Below are positions 10,284 through 18,873 of a stretch of DNA of 46,841 nucleotides, in pieces (position 1 is the first letter of the stretch; each line of letters begins with the position of its first letter). The position numbers and the translations under genes are program-made. The stretch is from assembly GCA_021413675.1 (NCBI GenBank), contig JAIOQA010000327.1, positions 1 to 46,841 of the forward strand, in the 5' to 3' direction. The stretch is from Deltaproteobacteria bacterium (GTDB taxonomy: Bacteria; Myxococcota_A; Polyangia; Haliangiales; Haliangiaceae). The notes under the pieces are model-generated. The model did no database searches. It was not told the origin of the DNA and was given only the letters and a program-made list of their open reading frames with translations.

Positions 10284-11489
10284 TCAGCGCTCGGCGCTGG
10301 TGAACGTCAGCACGTCGCGGATGTGGTCGGCGCCGAGCACGATCATCATCAAGCGATCGACGCCGAGCGCGACGCCGGCCGATGGCGGCAGGCCTTCCGT
10401 GAGCGCGGCCAGGAGCTTCTCGTCGAGCGGGTAGACCTCGCGGCCGCGCTCGCGGCGCGCGGCGAGATCGTCCTCGAAGCGGGCGCGCTGCTCGAGCGGG
10501 TCGACGAGCTCGCCGAACGCGTTGGCGAGCTCGATGCCGCCGACGTACGCCTCGAAGCGCTCGACCAGCCGCGGATCGTCGGCCTTGCGCCGCGCCAGCG
10601 CGCCGAGCGGGACCGGCCAGTCGACGAGCAGCACCGGTCGATCGCAGGCGGCGAGCGCGGGATCGACCTTCTCGACGAAGGCGCAGTAGAAGATGTCGTC
10701 CCACGCGGTCGCGGTGCCGATGTCGATGCCGGCGGCGCGCACGCGATCGGCCAGCACCGGCGCGGGCTCGTCACCGGCGACCTCGACCCCGGCCCAGCGC
10801 CGCATCGCCTCGGCGACGGTGATCCGCATCCACGGCGCGCCGACGTCGAAGCGCCGGTTGCCGACGCTGACGATCGGCTCGCCGTTGACGGCGCGCGCGA
10901 CCTCGGCGACCAGCGCGCAGACGTCGGCCTCGATCGCGTCGAGGTTCTCCCACGCGCGATACCACTCGAGCATCGTGAACTCGCTCGCGTGGTGCGCGCC
11001 CTCCTCCTCGGCGCGGAAGCACTTGCACACCTGGTAGATGCGCTCCATGCCCGCGGCGAGCAGCCGCTTCATCTGGTACTCGGGCGAGGTGATGAGCCAG
11101 CCCGGCGCCGGCCCCGCCGGGATCGCCGTGAGGTGGATCTCGAGCCCGGGCGCCTTCACGATCAGCGGCGTCTCGACCTCGACGAAGTCCCTGGCCGCGA
11201 ACACGCCGCGCAGCGCGGCCATCGCCTTGCCCCGCGCGACCAGGTTGCCGAGCCGGCGCCGCGCGAGGCGGGCCAGCTCGGTGTCCGGCGTCGGGTAGTC
11301 GCCGCGCAGGTACGGGCGCACCCGCTCGAGCGGCTGGCCGCGGCCCGCGAGCCGGACCAGGTCGCCTGGCTCGACGTCGCCGGCGTGCTTCACCTCGACG
11401 TCGCCGCGCGCGGTCCGGACCAGCGCCATGCCGGCGCGGGCCCCGGCGCGGTCGACCGCGACCACGCGACCGCGCACCGCGTCCGTCAT
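10284..11489 (-). CDS. epmA: EF-P beta-lysine ligase (EpmA/GenX/PoxA), with N-terminal extension
   Basis: A 401-residue class II aminoacyl-tRNA-synthetase-like enzyme that attaches (R)-beta-lysine to the loop lysine of elongation factor P. Core motifs: VEVETPLIV (~104-111), SPEYQMKRLLAAGMERIYQV, motif 2 around FRAEEEGAHHASEFTMLEWY (158-177), and motif 3 GVALGVDRLMM near 372. The anticodon-binding domain of true LysRS is absent. Unusually, ~70 residues precede the core (E. coli EpmA has ~20), with an OB-like strand pattern (RGRVVAVDRAG, MALVRTARGDVEV, GDLVRLAG). It follows efp by four bases, so efp-epmA is one operon. The partner EpmB (lysine 2,3-aminomutase) is not in the window. Confidence 0.92.
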   Translation of the reverse strand: MTDAVRGRVVAVDRAGARAGMALVRTARGDVEVKHAGDVEPGDLVRLAGRGQPLERVRPYLRGDYPTPDTELARLARRRLGNLVARGKAMAALRGVFAARDFVEVETPLIVKAPGLEIHLTAIPAGPAPGWLITSPEYQMKRLLAAGMERIYQVCKCFRAEEEGAHHASEFTMLEWYRAWENLDAIEADVCALVAEVARAVNGEPIVSVGNRRFDVGAPWMRITVAEAMRRWAGVEVAGDEPAPVLADRVRAAGIDIGTATAWDDIFYCAFVEKVDPALAACDRPVLLVDWPVPLGALARRKADDPRLVERFEAYVGGIELANAFGELVDPLEQRARFEDDLAARRERGREVYPLDEKLLAALTEGLPPSAGVALGVDRLMMIVLGADHIRDVLTFTSAER

Positions 11490-11493
11490 CCGA

Positions 11494-12060
11494 TCACGAC
11501 TTGTTGATGCGCTCGACGTACGAGTGCGTGCGAGTGTCGATCTTGATCAGGTCGCCGATCTTCAGGAAGATCGGCACGTGGATCGTCGCGCCGGTCTCGA
11601 CCGTCGCCGGCTTGGTGACGTTGCCGCTGGTGTCGCCGCGCACGCCCGGCTCCGACGCCGTGATCTCGAGGAGCACGAAGGTCGGCAGGCTGACGTCGAC
11701 GGGGCGATCGTTGAAGAACAGCACCTGGCACGGCAGGTTGTCCTTCATCAGGTCGGCGTTCTCGCCGACCATCTCGGCGCGGACCGAGACCTGCTCGAAG
11801 CTCGACTCGTCCATGAAGACGAGGTCCTCGCCCTCCTTGTAGAGGAACTGCATCGAGCGCTCCTCCACGTTGGCGGGCTCGAGCTTCTCGCCCGAACGGA
11901 TGTTGCGCTCGACGACCGCGCCGGTCAGCAGGTTCTTGAACTTGGTCCGGGTGAACGCCGCACCCTTGCCCGGCTTCACGAACTGAAACTCGACGATCGT
12001 GAACGGGTTCCCGTCCATGAGGACCTTCAAGCCCTTGCGGATATCGGACGTATCGTACAT
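11494..12060 (-). CDS. efp: Translation elongation factor P
   Basis: A 188-residue EF-P of normal length with three beta-barrel domains. It relieves ribosome stalling at polyproline stretches. The loop VKPGKGAAF carries K32, the residue modified by EpmA in lysine-type EF-Ps, which agrees with epmA following directly. The C-terminal domain shows the conserved VPIFLKIGDLIKIDTRTHSY segment. The ATG at 12060 lies 8 bases after a sigma70-like -10 element and has no Shine-Dalgarno, suggesting leaderless translation. Polyproline-rich proteins occur nearby, such as the C-terminus of the sulfatase-like protein at the window end. Confidence 0.96.
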   Translation of the reverse strand: MYDTSDIRKGLKVLMDGNPFTIVEFQFVKPGKGAAFTRTKFKNLLTGAVVERNIRSGEKLEPANVEERSMQFLYKEGEDLVFMDESSFEQVSVRAEMVGENADLMKDNLPCQVLFFNDRPVDVSLPTFVLLEITASEPGVRGDTSGNVTKPATVETGATIHVPIFLKIGDLIKIDTRTHSYVERINKS

Positions 12061-12068
12061 GGCCGGGG

Positions 12069-12098
12069 CTTGTACCCCGACCGCAGGAGCAGTGTCAA
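12069..12098 (-). promoter_or_regulatory. Sigma70-like promoter of efp-epmA
   Basis: On the minus strand a perfect TTGACA (12098-12093) is followed after 18 bases by TACAAG (12074-12069, 4 of 6). The efp ATG starts 8 bases after the -10 hexamer, where transcription would be expected to start, so the message is probably leaderless or nearly so. Confidence 0.6.
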
Positions 12099-12274
12099 CG
12101 CAGGCCTCTCGACGGTCACGCCGACCAGGTGCGCCACCCTGACACCCGGTGACCGCGACAGCGACACCCCGGCGATCGCGCCGCCCCCGTCCCCGCCGAG
12201 GAATCTTCGATCTGGTCCCGTCGACCGCACGACGCCGTCCCCCAGCGACGCCGGGCCGTGGTAGTCATCCCAGC

Positions 12275-12784
12275 GTGGATCAGGCCGACCGCTACCGGCA
12301 GCTCGCTCTCCTCGGCAAGGAGGTGTTCCTTGCCAGCGCCGCGCCGGCCGCGCTGATCCGCCGCCGCGCGGAGGACAGCGAGGTGCTCGATCGCACCGGC
12401 TCCGGTGACAAGGACCTCGACGCCGAGACCCAGGTCGCGGCCGCGGTCGGGCGCCGGCGCGCGCCCGGCGGCATCGAGGTGTTTCCGCTGGCCAAGAAGC
12501 CCGGCGCCTCGTTCCCCGACATGATCACGATCGGCCGCACCGCCAACAACGACATCGTGCTGCGCGACGTCACCGTGTCGCGCTTGCACGCGTTCTTCCG
12601 CCGCCGCGACGACCGCTGGGTCGTCGCCGACGCCGGCTCCAAGAACGGCACCGCCGTCGAGGGCGAGCCGCTGCTGCCGCGGCGCGAGCGCGACGTCGGC
12701 TCGGGCACCGGCGTGCGCATCGGCGATCTCGAGCTCACCTTCTACACCGCGGTCGATCTGTACGCGGTGCTGAGTGGCAAGTGA
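12275..12784 (+). CDS. FHA-domain protein
   Basis: A 169-residue cytoplasmic protein whose C-terminal half is a forkhead-associated domain: ITIGRTANNDIVLRDVTVSR (GR, N and S/H phosphothreonine-binding positions), then HAFFRRRDDRW, DAGSKNGTAVEG and a final ELTFYT strand. FHA domains read phosphothreonine, so the protein may act downstream of Ser/Thr kinases such as the one at 27.4 kb; that link is inference. The frame is open further upstream (ATG-like GTG at 12149), but the extra 42 residues are Arg/Pro-rich and look non-coding, so the GTG at 12275 is preferred. It overlaps the next gene by four bases. Confidence 0.85.
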   Translation: MDQADRYRQLALLGKEVFLASAAPAALIRRRAEDSEVLDRTGSGDKDLDAETQVAAAVGRRRAPGGIEVFPLAKKPGASFPDMITIGRTANNDIVLRDVTVSRLHAFFRRRDDRWVVADAGSKNGTAVEGEPLLPRRERDVGSGTGVRIGDLELTFYTAVDLYAVLSGK

Positions 12785-13080
12785 CCGATCCGGACTGGGA
12801 CCTGCGCGCGCTGTGCCCTGACGGGGCCTGCGTCGGCGTCATCGGCAAGGACGGCACCTGCAAGGTGTGCGGGCGCGTCGCGCCGGGCTGGGGCAGCGAG
12901 CGCGAGCGCGGGCTGCGCACCGAGGAAGAGGTCGAGCCCGAGCTCATCGCGCACAAGATCCTCTCCGAGCCCGAGGGCCCGGCCGACTTCGACGACCGCA
13001 AGCTCTGCCCCGATGGCGCGTGCGTCGGGCTCATCAACGCCGACGGCCGCTGCAGCGTCTGCGGCCGCGCCGACGAGTAG
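12781..13080 (+). CDS. Small protein with duplicated CPDGxC zinc-ribbon motif
   Basis: A 99-residue acidic protein made of two copies of a CxxxxC...CxxC unit: LCPDGACVGVIGKDGTC-KVCGR (residues ~11-32) and LCPDGACVGLINADGRC-SVCGR (~75-96), joined by a Glu-rich linker. Each copy has four cysteines spaced as in zinc ribbons. GTGA overlap with the FHA gene indicates coupled translation, so the two proteins probably work together. I know of no defined function for this arrangement; it could be a protein- or nucleic-acid-binding adaptor. The gene converges on folE, with a small hairpin between them. Confidence 0.8.
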   Translation: MTDPDWDLRALCPDGACVGVIGKDGTCKVCGRVAPGWGSERERGLRTEEEVEPELIAHKILSEPEGPADFDDRKLCPDGACVGLINADGRCSVCGRADE

Positions 13081-13083
13081 CGC

Positions 13084-13097
13084 GAGGCCCGCGCCTC
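13084..13097. terminator. Short hairpin between convergent genes
   Basis: GAGGC-CCGC-GCCTC forms a five-base-pair GC stem with a four-base loop, placed exactly between the zinc-ribbon gene and folE. There is no T-tract; it could end transcription weakly in both directions. Confidence 0.35.
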
Positions 13098-13103
13098 CCC
13101 CGC

Positions 13104-13736
13104 CTACTTGCCGCGGAACAGCGCGGCGACCTCGCCGCGCGCCACCGCGTCGGTCTTCCACAGGCCGCGCCACGCGACCGTGGTCATCGCGGCCTCGGGC
13201 TGGCGCACGCCGCGCACCCGCATGCACAGGTGCTCGCTCTCGACGTGCACGCCGACCGCGGCGGCGCCCAGGTGCTCCGCGATCGCGTCGGCGACCTGGC
13301 GCGTGAGCCGCTCCTGGACCTGCGGCCGGCGGGCGAACACCTCGACGGTGCGCGCCAGCTTCGACAGGCCCACGACCTTGCCGTCGGCCGGCAGGTACGC
13401 CACGTGGACCACGCCTGTGAAGGGCAGCAGGTGGTGCTCGCACATCGACGTGAACTGGATGTCGCGCACGACGACCAGCTCGTCGGCGGCCTCGTCGAAC
13501 ACCCGGGCCAGGTGCTTGCCGGGATCGTCGCGCAGGCCGCCGGTCATCTCGGCGAACGCGCGGGCGACGCGCGCGGGCGTGTCGCGCAGGCCCTCGCGCA
13601 TCGGGTCCTCGCCGATCGCGATGAGCAGCTCGCGGATCGCGCGCTCGGCGCGGCAGTGATCGAAGGGGCGGCGCGCGCCCTCGGTCAGGTCGTCGTGGTG
13701 AGCCGGGGCGGTGTGGATCGACAGCGGGGAGGCCAC
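13104..13736 (-). CDS. folE: GTP cyclohydrolase I
   Basis: A 210-residue type I GTP cyclohydrolase that converts GTP to dihydroneopterin triphosphate, the first step of folate/pterin synthesis. Zinc ligands are visible in TSMCEHHLLPF and SEHLCMRVRGV. Other family motifs are MREGLRDTPARVARAF, GLSKLARTVEVFARRPQVQE and the final TTVAWRG (usually T-x-x-x-R-G). Length normal. It stands alone on the minus strand with a GTG start, divergent from the Rrf2 gene across a ~110-base gap. Confidence 0.96.
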   Translation of the reverse strand: MASPLSIHTAPAHHDDLTEGARRPFDHCRAERAIRELLIAIGEDPMREGLRDTPARVARAFAEMTGGLRDDPGKHLARVFDEAADELVVVRDIQFTSMCEHHLLPFTGVVHVAYLPADGKVVGLSKLARTVEVFARRPQVQERLTRQVADAIAEHLGAAAVGVHVESEHLCMRVRGVRQPEAAMTTVAWRGLWKTDAVARGEVAALFRGK

Positions 13737-13833
13737 ACCGGATCAGACGCCCGGGCCCCGAAGACCGTTACGTCGCCGGGCGTTCCTTGACAGCTCTCCC
13801 GTCGCTGCGCCATGGTCGGCAGCGATTTCCGGC

Positions 13834-13850
13834 ATTCCCGATAGGAAATG

Positions 13851-13851
<1 letters not shown>
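13834..13851. promoter_or_regulatory. Candidate Rrf2 operator overlapping the start of the sulfur operon
   Basis: CATTCCCGATAGGAAATG is an imperfect palindrome matching its reverse complement at 14 of 18 positions; the flanks add ATTTCC (13825-13830) and GGAAAT (13844-13849) as a perfect inverted pair. It covers the Shine-Dalgarno (AGGA, 13843-13846) and the first ATG of the Rrf2 gene. A TTGACA lies at 13788-13793. Rrf2 regulators commonly autoregulate through such dyads, so this is a likely autorepression site. Confidence 0.5.
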
Positions 13852-14303
<452 letters not shown>

Positions 14304-14309
14304 GTAGCC

Positions 14310-15247
<938 letters not shown>

Positions 15248-15251
<4 letters not shown>

Positions 15252-15931
15252 CGCGAGCGTGCATCATCGGCGCGGGCGGGCTCGGTGGCCCGATCGCCCT
15301 GGCGCTCGCCGCCGCGGGCTGGCGGCTGCGCGTCGTCGATCCCGATCGGGTCGAGCTGTCGAACCTGCAGCGCCAGATCCAGTTCGCGACCGCCGACATC
15401 GGCCAGCCCAAGGCCGCGGCGCTCGCGGCGCTCGTGCGCGCGCGCCACCCGGGCGCCTCGATCGAGGCGCTCGACACGCGGTTCGAGGCCTCGACCGCCG
15501 ATGCGATCACCGCGGGCGTCGACGTCGTCCTCGATGGCACCGACGATCCCGCGACCAAGTTCGCGGTCGGCGACCACGCGGTCGCGCGCGGCCTGCCGTG
15601 CGTGATCGCCGGCGTGCTGCGCTACGGGGGCACGGTGTTCGCGGGCGCGCCCGACGCCGCCTGCTACCGCTGCCTGTTCGAGGATCCACCCGGCGCCGAC
15701 CAGGCCCCGAGCTGCGCCGACGCCGGCGTGCTCGGCGCGGCCTGCGCGGTGATCGGCGGGCTCGCCGCGCGCGCGGCCCTCGGCCTCGCGCTCGATCAGC
15801 GCGGCGCCGGCACGATCACCGTCGTCGAGGATCTCCGCCGCGGCTGCCGGCCGCGCACCATCCCCTTCGATCCCCGGCCGGGGTGCGCCTGCGGCGCAGC
15901 CCGGGTCCACAGAACTGCGTCCACGAGGTAA
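15248..15931 (+). CDS. Short ThiF/MoeB-type E1 adenylyltransferase lacking the N-terminal arm
   Basis: A 227-residue protein of the E1-like superfamily that adenylates C-terminal GG tails of sulfur carriers. It has the ATP loop GAGGLG (8-13), acidic D31, N39-LQRQ with R42, K55, and the metal/cysteine pattern CYRC (C139, C142), CADAGVLG (C156) and CAC (C213, C215; normally CxxC). Translation starts directly at the first Rossmann strand, so the usual ~25-residue arm (RYxRxxxLPxxG) is missing; length is below the ~245-270 of MoeB/ThiF. It lies between cysK (ATGA overlap) and the carrier gene (3-base gap), so the carrier is its probable substrate. Confidence 0.88.
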
Positions 15932-15934
15932 GCC

Positions 15935-16207
15935 ATGGCCAAGGTCCGCATCCCCACTCCGCTCCGCAAGTTCACCGACGGCAAGGAAGAGGTCATCGCC
16001 GCCGGCGCCAGCGTCCGCGCCGTCATCGACGAGCTCGAGCGCATGCACCCCGGCATCAAGACCAAGATCTGCGACGACAGCGGCGCGGTCCGGAAGTTCA
16101 TCAACCTGTTCGCCAACGAGGAGGACGTGCGCTTCCTCCAGGCGATGGACACGCCGCTGACCGACAAGGACGAGCTGTCGATCGTCCCGGCGATCGCCGG
16201 CGGCTGA
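15935..16207 (+). CDS. cysO: CysO-like sulfur carrier protein (MoaD/ThiS fold)
   Basis: A 90-residue beta-grasp carrier ending in AIAGG. The C-terminal Gly-Gly is needed for adenylation and thiocarboxylate formation. The segment DELSIVPAIAGG closely resembles the end of mycobacterial CysO. In that system the thiocarboxylate is used by CysM to form a CysO-cysteine adduct that Mec cleaves; cysM- and mec-like genes follow here within 1.5 kb. A MoaD role for molybdopterin is less likely because no moa genes are nearby. ATG start, likely translated with the E1 gene just upstream. Confidence 0.92.
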   Translation: MAKVRIPTPLRKFTDGKEEVIAAGASVRAVIDELERMHPGIKTKICDDSGAVRKFINLFANEEDVRFLQAMDTPLTDKDELSIVPAIAGG

Positions 16208-16217
16208 TCGCTCCGCC

Positions 16218-16663
16218 ATGGCGCTGCGGCCCGATCAGATCCGGCGCTACGCGCGCCACGTGCTGTTGCCCGACATCGGCGGCGTCGGCCAGGCGCGCCT
16301 GCTCGGCGCGCGCGTGCGCGTGGCGCTCGGCGATCCCGCGGCCGAGGTCGCGGCGGTCTACCTGGCCGCCGCCGGCATCGGCGGGCTCGCGCTGAGCGAT
16401 GGCGACCGGCCGCTCGACGACGCGGCGATCGAGACCGGCATCGCGTGCATCGCGGCCGATCGCGGCCGCGCACACGCCGCGGTGGTCGCCGATCGGATCC
16501 GCGCGCTCACCCCTGACTGCGCGATCGTCGACCTCGCCGAGCACGCCCTCGCGCTCGCGGACGAGCCCGCGCTCCCGCCGCTGCCCGGCAGCGCCGTCGC
16601 CGACGCCCTGGTGCGCGGCGGCGCCGCGGCCTGCGCCCTCCTCCACGCCCTGGCGACCACCGC

Positions 16664-16667
<4 letters not shown>
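16218..16667 (+). CDS. Degenerate MoeB/ThiF-like protein (pseudo-E1)
   Basis: A 149-residue protein that aligns with the first half of MoeB/ThiF. It keeps the N-terminal arm QIRRYARHVLLPDIGGVGQ and the first helices (VYLAAAGIGGLALSDGD, and GRAHAAVVADRIRALTPD, which matches the G-R-P-K-A helix). The nucleotide loop GxGGxG is replaced by ALGDPAAEV, the SNLQRQ segment is gone, the helix lysine is replaced and no zinc cysteines follow, so it should not adenylate on its own. It overlaps cysM by four bases. The arm is what the E1 at 15248 lacks, suggesting the two act as a pair. Confidence 0.7.
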
Positions 16668-17594
<927 letters not shown>

Positions 17595-17605
<11 letters not shown>

Positions 17606-18080
17606 CCGGGCCCGGGCGATCGCGATCGCGCCGGCGGTGCTCGACGCGGTGTTCCGCGAGGCCCGCCGCGCGTTCCCCGCCGAGTGCTGCGGCTGGCTCA
17701 TCGGCGATCGCGACGGCGATGCCGTCGACGTGATCCGCGCCTGCGCCAACGCGCAAGCCGACGGCGAGCACCCGACCGCGCCCGCGCGCGGCGCCGAGAC
17801 CGCGTACGTGATCGCCGGTGCCGAGCTGCTCGAGCTGGTCCGCACCCTCGATGGTCCGCGCCCGCCGCGCATCCTCTACCACTCGCACCCCAACGGCCGC
17901 GCGTACTTCTCGGGCACCGATCGGGAGGTCGCGACCAGCCCGTGGGGCGATGGCCCGGCGTACCCGGTGCAGCACCTGGTCGTCGGCATCGATGATCACC
18001 GCGTGGTCGAGGCCGCGCTGTTCGCGTGGGTCGACGATGACTGGGTCGAGGTCGCGCGCCTGCCCGGGGCCGCGGTGTGA
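17595..18080 (+). CDS. mec: JAMM/MPN+ metallopeptidase (Mec-like CysO-cysteine hydrolase)
   Basis: A 161-residue JAB1/MPN+ zinc peptidase. All active-site residues are present: E30 in PAECCGWLIG, H96 and H98 in YHSHPNG, and S106-x2-D109 in FSGTD. Mec of actinobacteria removes cysteine from the CysO C-terminus after CysM action, and the order cysO - pseudo-E1 - cysM - mec strongly supports that role. Length is close to known Mec proteins. The start overlaps the end of cysM by 11 bases and the stop overlaps the next gene by four. Confidence 0.9.
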
Positions 18081-18382
18081 AGCGCCTCGCGATCGTGCTC
18101 GGCACCCGCGACGATCTCGCGCGCGTCGCCGCGCTCGCCCACGCGGCGCGCGACCGCGGCACCGAGGTCCAGCTGTTCGCGATGGACGAGGGCGTCGCCG
18201 CGTTCGCCGCGGATCCGGCGCGCGTGGTCGCGCTGGTCGACGACGACTGCGAGCTGGTGGCGTGCGCCCAGAGCGCCCACGTGCGCGGCCTCGACGAGGA
18301 TGCGGTCGGCGTGCTGCTGGGCAGCCAGGACGATCACGCCGCGATGGTGCACGGCGCCGATCGCGTGGTCGCGTTCACGTGA
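18077..18382 (+). CDS. DsrE/TusD-like sulfur relay protein
   Basis: A 101-residue DsrE-fold protein (strand RLAIVLGTRDDL, helix, VQLFAMDEGV, then a Cys-containing helix). C63 in LVACAQSAHVRG stands where the active persulfide cysteine of TusD/DsrE lies (consensus C then A/S then RG); C58 is nearby. Such proteins receive persulfide sulfur from TusA and pass it on. Start GTG overlaps the mec stop (GTGTGA), and the next gene starts at TGATG. It forms a trio with the TusC- and TusB-like genes that follow. Confidence 0.75.
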   Translation: MKRLAIVLGTRDDLARVAALAHAARDRGTEVQLFAMDEGVAAFAADPARVVALVDDDCELVACAQSAHVRGLDEDAVGVLLGSQDDHAAMVHGADRVVAFT

Positions 18383-18657
18383 TGTCGATGAAGGAGCTGG
18401 CCGCGATGATCGCCGCGCCGCGCACGATCCTCGTGGTGATCCGCGCGACCGCGCCCGCGCGCATCGCCGAGGGCCTGCGCGCGGCGCTCGGCCTGACCCT
18501 GCGCCGCGATCGCGTGCGCGTGATCTTAGACGGCGTCGTGCCGCCCGAGGGCCAGCGCGCCGCGCAGACGCTGGCCGCCTTCGACTACCCGATCCTGCCG
18601 ATGACCGCGCTCGCCGCCGAGCTGCGCGCCGCGGATGCGGTCGAGGTGTGGACGTGA
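18382..18657 (+). CDS. DsrF/TusC-like protein
   Basis: A 91-residue protein with a DsrE/F-like fold pattern: ILVVIRATAPARIAEGLRAA, a RVRVILDGVVPP strand-loop typical of the F-D-G-V segment of TusC, and a short C-terminal tail. No cysteine is present, as in TusC subunits that are structural. The ATG in the TGATG junction with the TusD-like gene is preferred to the GTG three bases earlier. Its sequence is divergent and the identification relies partly on its place between TusD-like and TusB-like genes. Confidence 0.6.
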   Translation: MSMKELAAMIAAPRTILVVIRATAPARIAEGLRAALGLTLRRDRVRVILDGVVPPEGQRAAQTLAAFDYPILPMTALAAELRAADAVEVWT

Positions 18658-18866
18658 CCGCGGCCGCGCCGAAGCGCCTGCTCCACCTCGTGCGCGGCGC
18701 CGAGCCACCGGCCGAGGCGATCGCCCTTGGCGACTGGATCGCGCGCAGCGAGGGCGAGCGCTGGATCCTCGCGGATCGCGGCGCGCCGCCGATCGCGGCC
18801 GGGCCGATCGATGCGGCGCAGCTCCACGATCTGATCTTCGCCGCCGACGGCGCGATCACCTGGTGA
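18654..18866 (+). CDS. DsrH/TusB-like small protein
   Basis: A 70-residue protein, too short for many gene callers, starting at GTG that overlaps the previous stop. It begins with LLHLVRGAEPP and ends IDAAQLHDLIFAADGAITW; the terminal ITW and the preceding D-L-x-x-L-I helix match the C-terminus of DsrH/TusB. The cysteine of canonical DsrH is missing, so it would be structural. It completes a TusD-C-B-like set at the 3' end of the cysteine operon and converges with the beta-propeller gene after seven bases. Confidence 0.6.
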   Translation: MTAAAPKRLLHLVRGAEPPAEAIALGDWIARSEGERWILADRGAPPIAAGPIDAAQLHDLIFAADGAITW

Positions 18867-18873
18867 GCGCCGA

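Noticed and set aside
12113..12155. CGGTCAC ... GTGACCG inverted repeat between efp and the FHA gene
   Set aside because: Arms of seven bases with a 29-base gap in very GC-rich DNA; not convincing as an operator.
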